Assembly (NCBI GenBank): GCA_030427505.1 | Contig: JAUICH010000025.1 | Location: 1-64,000, forward strand | Source: Verrucomicrobiia bacterium | GTDB taxonomy: Bacteria > Verrucomicrobiota > Verrucomicrobiia > Verrucomicrobiales > DEV007 | DNA: 64,000 bases | Direction: 5' to 3' | Shown: piece by piece, positions 47,590 to 53,813 of the stretch | How positions within the stretch are numbered: the stretch's first letter is position 1 | How the letters are laid out: every line of letters begins with the position of its first letter | Position numbers and translations under genes: made by a program | Notes under the pieces: generated by a model | Told to the model about the DNA's origin: nothing | Databases searched by the model: none | Seen by the model: only the letters and a program-made list of their open reading frames with translations

Positions 47590-49056
47590 TCAGTCTTCGG
47601 GCTGGGCGAGGGCGGCTTCCACTCCGCGGAATTCTTCGAGGGCGGCTTCCAGGCTCTCGATGATCTCCGCCGCCAACTCCGCTGGCGGGGGGAGGTTTTC
47701 GGAGTCTTCCAGGGATTCGTCCTTCAGCCAGAAAATGTCCAGGTTGGCCTTGTCGCGGGCGGCGATCTCTTCGTAGGTGAATTTCTTGAAGCGGTCCGTT
47801 TCCTTCCGTTTGGCGAACTTGCCGGGCTGGTAGCACGCCTTGAAGTCCTCCAGGTCCGCGTCCTTCAGGGTGTTGGTCTTGAGCGTAAAATGCTGATTCG
47901 TCCGCAGGTCGTAGATCCAGAGATCCTTCGTCCAGGGCTTCTCGCTGGCCTCGCGCTTTTCGAAGAAGAGGACGTTCGCCTTCACCCCCTGGGCGTAGAA
48001 GATGCCGGTGGGCAGGCGGAGCAGGGTGTGGACGTTGCAGCGCTTCAGCAGTTCCCGCCGGATCGTCTCGCCCGCGCCGCCTTCAAAGAGGACGTTGTCC
48101 GGTAGCACCACCGCCGCCGTGCCACCGATCTTCAGTTCGCTGACAATGTGCTGGAGAAAGTTGAGCTGCTTGTTGCTCGTGGTCGCCCAGAATTCCTCGC
48201 GCTCGTATTCCTGCTTCTCCGTGGTGATTTTCCCATCCTCGCCCACGATGGTGTAGCCGCCCTTCTTGCCAAAGGGCGGATTGGCGAGAATCATGTCGAA
48301 CTTCTTCCCACTGGACTGCGCCAGGGCATCCGCGCGGTCCACTGGCGGGTCGTCGTTCGCCGAGCCGATGCCGTGCAGGTAGAGGTTCATCGCACAAAGG
48401 CTGACCACGCCGGGCACGATGTCGGTGCCCCGCAGGGCTCTTGTCTTGAGGTGTTTCCGGGCGGCTCGGTCCAGCTCGTAGTGGTGAGAAATGTATTCAT
48501 AGGCGGCCAGGAGGAAGCCGCCCGTGCCGCAGGCGGGGTCGCCGATCAATTGACCCGGCGCCGGCTCCATCACTTCCACCATGGCGCGAATGAGCGGCCG
48601 GGGCGTGAAGTACTGCCCGGCGCCTTTCTCCGAAGAACTGGCCGTCTTTTCCAGGAGCCCCTCGTAGATGGCCCCCTTGATATCCACGTCCATCCCCGAC
48701 CAGTTCTCCTCGTCGATCAGTTTGACCAGCCGCTGGAGATCGGAGGGATTGGAAATCTTGTTCTGAGCCCGCCGATAGATGATGCCGACCAAGCCGGGCC
48801 CCTTGCCGAGATTCTCGAGGGTGTGACGGTAATGATTTTCGAGATCGTCTCCGCTCTTGCTGCTCAGCTCAGGCCACTGGTATTCGGGGGGAATCGGGTT
48901 GTCGAAGCCTAGCTCGGTCATCTCGTCGGCGAGCTTCAGGAACAGTAAGTAGGTGATTTGTTCAACGTAGTCGCTGTAACCGACGCCCGCGTTCTTTAGA
49001 ACGTGGGCGTAGTTCCAGGCTTTGGAGAGAATAGAACTTGGCGAGTCGCCAGACAT
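47590..49056 (-). CDS. hsdM: Type I restriction-modification DNA methyltransferase subunit
   Basis: 488 aa. N6-adenine methylase that works with HsdS. Seen: the N-terminal helical domain (SKAWNYAHVLKNAGVGYSDYVEQITYLLFLKLADEM), QYFTPRPLIRAMV, SAM motif I DPACGTGGFL (173-182) and catalytic NPPF (259-262), plus a C-terminal helical tail. Full length. The start lies 3 bp after the reverse transcriptase stop, so it is the last gene of the hsdR-to-hsdM operon. Its base composition is GC-rich like the chromosome and unlike the RT gene just before it. Confidence 0.95.
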   Translation of the reverse strand: MSGDSPSSILSKAWNYAHVLKNAGVGYSDYVEQITYLLFLKLADEMTELGFDNPIPPEYQWPELSSKSGDDLENHYRHTLENLGKGPGLVGIIYRRAQNKISNPSDLQRLVKLIDEENWSGMDVDIKGAIYEGLLEKTASSSEKGAGQYFTPRPLIRAMVEVMEPAPGQLIGDPACGTGGFLLAAYEYISHHYELDRAARKHLKTRALRGTDIVPGVVSLCAMNLYLHGIGSANDDPPVDRADALAQSSGKKFDMILANPPFGKKGGYTIVGEDGKITTEKQEYEREEFWATTSNKQLNFLQHIVSELKIGGTAAVVLPDNVLFEGGAGETIRRELLKRCNVHTLLRLPTGIFYAQGVKANVLFFEKREASEKPWTKDLWIYDLRTNQHFTLKTNTLKDADLEDFKACYQPGKFAKRKETDRFKKFTYEEIAARDKANLDIFWLKDESLEDSENLPPPAELAAEIIESLEAALEEFRGVEAALAQPED

Positions 49057-49059
49057 AGT

Positions 49060-50181
49060 TTAGCTGAAAAGTGGAAATTGAGATAGATTACCCCACTCGA
49101 TAGAATCGAAGCGGGTGCGGCATTCAGCGCCATACGACGGTGTAACATGCTCAGCGTAAGTGATAAGGCCGTGTAGATAGGCTCTGAAGCCGAAAAGTGA
49201 ACGAAATTTTCGGTGCTTACAATGCTCAAGCACGCCAATTTTTTGAGAATAAAATAGATGAAGCTCAAGGCTACTACGAAACTGACGAGATAGTCGGGGT
49301 TCGGGCCGGTCCACGAGTAATCCAGTCACAATTTTTCGAGCTCCTGGGGGACATACTTGCGTCTTCTGACGGTTTCGCCTGAAACCCATAGAGCCCAACA
49401 GCTTCGATGCTTCATGAATGAGCGTGCCAGCTCGCTCTTTCGTAAACTCATTCGTGGAAAAAACAATGTCATCGGCGTAACGGGAATAAACACACGAATA
49501 CTGTTTCGACAATTCGAATAGCGAGGCATCGAGTCCGGTGCAAACTAGATTGGCCAGCATAGGACTGGTGGGTGCGCCTTGTGGCAGATGTCCAACTCGA
49601 TTACCTTTCTGTCTCCACCTCGGATTCAAGTATTTTAGCGAATCTTTAGACAGTCGCGTGCAGAGTTTAGTCAATTGAAACGAAAGCAGCGGCGGAAATG
49701 CACATGATTCGAAGACTTTGTAAACTTGCCGTTCTGATATAGCCTCAAAAAAATCGGTTATATCCATCTTTACAAGCCACCTTGCGCCTGCGTGAATCCT
49801 AGCGTTCCTCAACGGGTCACAACCTTTCGCATACGCTGTTGATGAAGCATGCGTATTTTGAGTGCTTAGAATATTCTTATGAATCCACCTTTGCAGTTTC
49901 AATAACGGAGGAGAGGGGATTGAAATCTGTCGGTAGGTTTTCCCAAAGCCCTTCTTCGTAAGATTGAATGTCACATAAGGATCATGGCTTCTTTTTATGA
50001 CACTTTCAATGAAACCATGCGGTGTATCAGACAGCAACGTGAGATGCCTCAAAGTAAAGACGACCGGGACACGTTGTGCGCGCATGCGTTCGCCCGCCAC
50101 AACCAACTGTTCAACGAAATCCTCCGAGCACCCTTTAGCTATTGCTCGATCGCGAAATGAATGTGGTGTCCAATTACTCAT
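49060..50181 (-). CDS. Retron reverse transcriptase
   Basis: 373 aa. Copies part of the adjacent msr/msd RNA into branched msDNA. Family marks: the retron-specific NAxxH (N126-A-R-I-H130), LVKMDITDFFEAIS (first catalytic Asp), PQGAPTSPMLANLVC (~200-214), the catalytic YADD box (235-238) and the retron VTG motif (285-287). Codons 3-7 are also the a2 arm of the msr/msd inverted repeat. AT-rich compared with hsdM and hsdR. The next in-frame Met is residue 33, so ATG 50181 is the likely start even though it places the a2 arm inside the gene. Confidence 0.93.
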   Translation of the reverse strand: MSNWTPHSFRDRAIAKGCSEDFVEQLVVAGERMRAQRVPVVFTLRHLTLLSDTPHGFIESVIKRSHDPYVTFNLTKKGFGKTYRQISIPSPPLLKLQRWIHKNILSTQNTHASSTAYAKGCDPLRNARIHAGARWLVKMDITDFFEAISERQVYKVFESCAFPPLLSFQLTKLCTRLSKDSLKYLNPRWRQKGNRVGHLPQGAPTSPMLANLVCTGLDASLFELSKQYSCVYSRYADDIVFSTNEFTKERAGTLIHEASKLLGSMGFRRNRQKTQVCPPGARKIVTGLLVDRPEPRLSRQFRSSLELHLFYSQKIGVLEHCKHRKFRSLFGFRAYLHGLITYAEHVTPSYGAECRTRFDSIEWGNLSQFPLFS

Positions 50182-50366
50182 CTACTTATGCCTCGCAGCG
50201 CGAGGCCCATGCCTCCGCACGAGGTAGACAGCTTGTGCCGCCCCTCACGGGAGGAGGCATGGGCGTTGGGACTATGCCCGGGCTATTCCTAGCGGAGTAC
50301 GAAATACGCGCTCCATATGCCCCCAGCCAAGGCTGGTTCATTGCTAGACTTTCATTGGACACCACA
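50162..50366 (-). ncRNA. Retron msr-msd RNA
   Basis: Read on the minus strand. Arm a1 (TGTGGTGTCCAAT, 50366-50354) and arm a2 (ATTGGACACCACA, 50174-50162) are perfect 13-nt complements. After a1 comes UAGC (50346-50343), with the G at 50344 in the position of the branching guanosine. The msr part has hairpin CCAGCC/GGCTGG (50323-50336) and a second hairpin at 50294-50314. The msd part has a 12-bp perfect stem, GCCCATGCCTCC with GGAGGCATGGGC (arms 50253-50264 and 50205-50216), continued by a shorter inner stem. A 6-bp hairpin (50191-50205) follows. Arm a1 is inside the 3' end of the PRTase gene and a2 inside the RT gene. Confidence 0.9.
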
Positions 50367-51515
50367 AAATTCTCCAGAAAAATATTTAGGCACATAAAAA
50401 ATGGCGTTCGGATCTGATTCGACCGCAGGCGCATTACTCGAGAGGTATTTCCCTCGAGCGCGGGCTAGAAGATCGTACCCAAATGGTGTGACCTCATTTC
50501 TACTATCGAGGAGCCCAAGATTTTGGCACGACTCAAGTCGATCTGAGATGGTATGGGCTGATAATGTCATTACTGATATGAGCTTTCTTGATGACAAGCC
50601 TTTTGCAAGGAGACCAAGTATTCCAAGGATCTCGGACTGGAAGGTGTTCCTTTCGTCCGAGAGAACTTCAAGTGTTTGAAGAGCCAAGGTCGGCTGGCCT
50701 GAATTCCATAGTAGCTCAGAGGTGCGGTATCTATCAGTATATCCGTCGAAGCATGGATATAGAGGAGTTGGAATACTTCTGTTGGGAAACAGCGGTAGGA
50801 ACCCCGGTCCAGAGCGGCAAAACACAGCTGGAGCGTTGTCGGGGCAGCCGTGCTGAAAGACAATGGGACCCTGAATCCCTCCGAAGTTTGCGGTGAAGGG
50901 CCGATGATAGGTACGAATTGCATTCCGCTCAAGAAACTCAATCAGTGATGGCGGCCAAAAGTTCCGATCATGTTCAAGTATTACATCAAATACGATTCGA
51001 TCTTCTTCGAGACCGAAAATCTCTAAGGCAGCTGCTCTCCCTTTTCGGTGAATTGCGTAGCCTGTAAGCCACAGTTTGCAATAACCGAAAGAAATCCAAC
51101 TCTTTAGCCTCTTTGGATTCCATGCATGCCAGAAATCCAATATTCTAGATCCTGAAGCCACAAAGTCATCCACCAAGATCACGTTACTTACTTTCTCTAC
51201 AGCCATCTGATCGTCGGTAGGCTTGATAAGAAGGCGATCTGGAAAAACTCGAGTGAGCCCAGTGAGGGTATGACCCAAGCGATCTTCGCTTCCGGGTTTA
51301 CTGGAAGAGTCAATGATTTTTTTGTCGATTGTAAAGACTGCAATCTTGCCCTTAAGGTCCTCAACTATACTGCCGACAGTTCGTATTATGGATGCTTCAA
51401 ATTGAGAGAAAGAAACCAGCTTGAGAGAATCCAAAGCAAAACGGGCCGCATGGACATCCGTTTGATCAAACTGCCGAAGCCACTCTACACTGAGTGGATG
51501 TTCAGAGAGTCTCAT
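50352..51515 (-). CDS. Retron-associated phosphoribosyltransferase-like effector with C-terminal winged helix
   Basis: 387 aa. A PRTase-fold domain carries the PRPP-binding signature VILVDDFVASGS (112-123). A middle region (~170-290) follows, then a winged-helix-like C-terminus (~300-370: ILGLLAKGLSSRKLISVM... and NLGLLDSRNEVTPFGYDLLARA). PRTase-type effectors mark one retron class (type III in the published classification, from memory). Its start overlaps the hsdS end by 14 bp, and its last codons form the a1 arm of the retron RNA. It is probably the toxic or signalling part held in check by msDNA and RT (inference). AT-rich. Confidence 0.8.
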   Translation of the reverse strand: MRLSEHPLSVEWLRQFDQTDVHAARFALDSLKLVSFSQFEASIIRTVGSIVEDLKGKIAVFTIDKKIIDSSSKPGSEDRLGHTLTGLTRVFPDRLLIKPTDDQMAVEKVSNVILVDDFVASGSRILDFWHAWNPKRLKSWISFGYCKLWLTGYAIHRKGRAAALEIFGLEEDRIVFDVILEHDRNFWPPSLIEFLERNAIRTYHRPFTANFGGIQGPIVFQHGCPDNAPAVFCRSGPGFLPLFPNRSIPTPLYPCFDGYTDRYRTSELLWNSGQPTLALQTLEVLSDERNTFQSEILGILGLLAKGLSSRKLISVMTLSAHTISDRLESCQNLGLLDSRNEVTPFGYDLLARARGKYLSSNAPAVESDPNAIFYVPKYFSGEFCGVQ

Positions 51516-52875
51516 TGAGCAAGGTTAAATTGCCGCTGAAGGCCGAACGTAATGTTGATCGACAAAGCCGTTCGGAACGGCTGAATTGCCGGTCGAGTTC
51601 TGCCTCGAGGTGATCTATAGCAGATGTTCGGGAATCGACTTCAGCAGCAATCTGGTGTTGTTCGGCGAGGGGAGGGAGAGGGAGCGGAATCGCTCGCAGG
51701 CTCGCCTGAGCGATATTCCGCATGGATAGTTGGTTGCCGGTGGCGCGAGATTCAATCTCTCTCCTACCAAGTATTGATCGAAGCCAAAAAAGAACAAATT
51801 TCTCAACGCGTTCGACGAATCTAAATCTGAGGACTTTGTCGCTCAACATTAGGTATCGAGTAATCTGCTCGACGATGACAGGAGCCCCAACGAGTTCTAG
51901 AGTGTTCGCCCGGCTGAGAAGGAAGTCTCCTGGTTGAATGAGGTATTCGGGCCGAATTTGGTCACCTCTTGTGACCGTCTTGCTTTCGAGTTCGTCAAAC
52001 TTACCCCAAGTGACGGCGCTAATTTTGACGAGCCCAGTTTCGCCCGCGGTTGGCGGGCGTTCATCGCATTTGAAGTTCTTTCCGGCCTCAATACCATATA
52101 TCACCGAATCAATATTGGTGGTTGTCCAGGTTGACGGGAGGTCGAGATTTAGGGAGTCTTTGGCGACGGGCTCCTTGTAGCTACTTCTCCCGTTCCACTT
52201 TCTCTTTCGTTGTTCAAGAATCCGCTTCAGCAAATCCTCTGCCGGTTCAGTATCGGGGTTTTCTTCCCGCCAGGCTTGGGTGAGTTGGCCGGTGACGGCG
52301 GCGGTGAGGACGGATTGGCGGTAGCATTGGAGTTGGGCTTTGGCGTGGCGCAAGGCGGCGACGCCGGCGTCGAGCCGCGAAAAGAGTTCCTCAATCCGCG
52401 CCACGATGCGGCATTGTTCGGGGAGGGGTGGGACGGGGATTGTTGAGCCTTCGAATTTACCCTTCGTAATGTGGGCAAGCCCAGCTCCGCCATGTGCTTG
52501 GCGAATGTATTCGTCAAGATTTCGGTTTATTGCGAGGACGAGGTAGCGCTTCTCAACCTGGGTTGAATCAAATTCAACTTTGTAGATGTGTTGGTTCAAC
52601 CATGCATCGCTGCCTTTCCATTCATGTGTTCCGAATGACGTTCCAGGCGTTCCTGACCACGCGAAAAGCAAGTCACCGGACTTCACGAGGTGCTGTTCTC
52701 TAACATCGTTACCAGCATAGTAGTTGAACGGTTTCTCCGAATCGTTGAGGTTCTGAATCCTAATGATTGGCAATCCTTTGTCCGACCACTGGGACTTCTT
52801 GAACGAAAAACCGTTTGTCAGCTTGACGATATCTCCCAGTCGCTTGTCCGGCCAATTTTTCTCCGCAGAGCTCAT
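51502..52875 (-). CDS. hsdS: Type I restriction-modification specificity subunit
   Basis: 457 aa with two target-recognition domains: the first begins WPDKRLGDIVKLTNGFSF (about 8-155), the second begins LPSTWTTTNIDSVIYGIEAG (about 245-400). Each is followed by a conserved helical spacer opening with PLPEQCRIVARIEELFSRLDA and PLAEQHQIAAEVDSRTSAI. It chooses the two halves of the bipartite DNA target for HsdM and HsdR. The start forms an ATGA overlap with the HEPN-like gene and the end overlaps the PRTase gene. The recognition domains are AT-rich and the first spacer region GC-rich, as expected for exchanged TRDs. Confidence 0.95.
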   Translation of the reverse strand: MSSAEKNWPDKRLGDIVKLTNGFSFKKSQWSDKGLPIIRIQNLNDSEKPFNYYAGNDVREQHLVKSGDLLFAWSGTPGTSFGTHEWKGSDAWLNQHIYKVEFDSTQVEKRYLVLAINRNLDEYIRQAHGGAGLAHITKGKFEGSTIPVPPLPEQCRIVARIEELFSRLDAGVAALRHAKAQLQCYRQSVLTAAVTGQLTQAWREENPDTEPAEDLLKRILEQRKRKWNGRSSYKEPVAKDSLNLDLPSTWTTTNIDSVIYGIEAGKNFKCDERPPTAGETGLVKISAVTWGKFDELESKTVTRGDQIRPEYLIQPGDFLLSRANTLELVGAPVIVEQITRYLMLSDKVLRFRFVERVEKFVLFWLRSILGRREIESRATGNQLSMRNIAQASLRAIPLPLPPLAEQHQIAAEVDSRTSAIDHLEAELDRQFSRSERLCRSTLRSAFSGNLTLLNETL

Positions 52876-53813
52876 TTTAGAAGATGTTTTCCGTAGAATT
52901 CTGAAAAAGTTTCTATGTTGGCAATTGTGTTGTTTGCGAGATCCTGGATTGACACACTATTTGGAAGGCGCTTCGAGACAGCAAACAAAAACAAAAGGTG
53001 TGCCCACAGGAAACAGTAATGTGTATGGGCATAGGTTTGGAGAGTGCCAAGGCTACTTTTGAACGGAGGTTGCATGTTTCCATGAAATCGATCATTACGA
53101 AACGTATATAGCAATGCATTGATTAAGAAACTCACACGTTGTTTCTGGGGTATTGAGGTTCTGGTTCCTTGGACTTCCACCTCGAGTCCGCCAAGCGCTA
53201 AGCGGAGAAGCATTGCCGCTTTTCGACTTGAATCTGGCGTGAGTGAAGGGGCTCCATATTTCTTGGCGATCAAGTGAAGAAGATTGGTGACGTCGTCATG
53301 GTTACCGATTGGGTTAGTGAGGCGACTCCAAATGAGTTTATAGTCCGTCTTATTGCTGCCGACTTTTTCAACTTCCCAATGTAACATGATCCGTTGGACT
53401 ATGTATTTGCAACTCTGAATCGGTATAAACTCTAAAAGTTGGGCTAGGACGGGCTGAAGCTTGGTTTCAGAATCAATCTGTTTGGCTATTTCAGGTGCTT
53501 CTTGATGAAGTTTAAAATCTCTTGGAGCGATTACATGCCTTGCATAGAAGGATTCGAATGCCTTCCAAACTGCGTCGAAAGACAAATCAAGCTTTTCTGG
53601 CATCAATTCTACAGCTTCGACTAAAAAGGCTAAGTGGTAGTTATATGATTTGTCGTCAGTGAAAGGAAACTGAAACGGGTGAAAGAACTGTGTCGAGGAG
53701 TCCCGCAAACGCTCAAAGAGCGCGGATTCGGCCGGGAATACCGAATAATTAGGGGTTTTCGGTAGAGTCCACTTCTTGTAGGAGTTGTGTCTCTTGATAC
53801 GAATCTTACTCAC
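52872..53813 (-). CDS. HEPN-like putative RNase embedded in the RM operon
   Basis: 313 aa, all-helical in appearance. The segment INALLYTFRNDRFHGNMQPP contains R239-N-D-R-F-H244, the Rx4H signature of HEPN ribonucleases, in the usual setting of a hydrophobic helix followed by HG. The rest is not recognised. It starts with GTG in a 4-bp overlap with hsdR and ends in a 4-bp overlap with hsdS, so it is made together with the RM subunits. AT-rich. Likely a defence nuclease or toxin; a purely structural role is possible. Confidence 0.6.
   Translation of the reverse strand: MSKIRIKRHNSYKKWTLPKTPNYSVFPAESALFERLRDSSTQFFHPFQFPFTDDKSYNYHLAFLVEAVELMPEKLDLSFDAVWKAFESFYARHVIAPRDFKLHQEAPEIAKQIDSETKLQPVLAQLLEFIPIQSCKYIVQRIMLHWEVEKVGSNKTDYKLIWSRLTNPIGNHDDVTNLLHLIAKKYGAPSLTPDSSRKAAMLLRLALGGLEVEVQGTRTSIPQKQRVSFLINALLYTFRNDRFHGNMQPPFKSSLGTLQTYAHTHYCFLWAHLLFLFAVSKRLPNSVSIQDLANNTIANIETFSEFYGKHLLK

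Noticed and set aside
50142-50417. Small plus-strand ORF across the retron spacer
   Set aside because: The same bases fold as msr/msd RNA on the minus strand and overlap two real genes; the ORF has no ribosome site.
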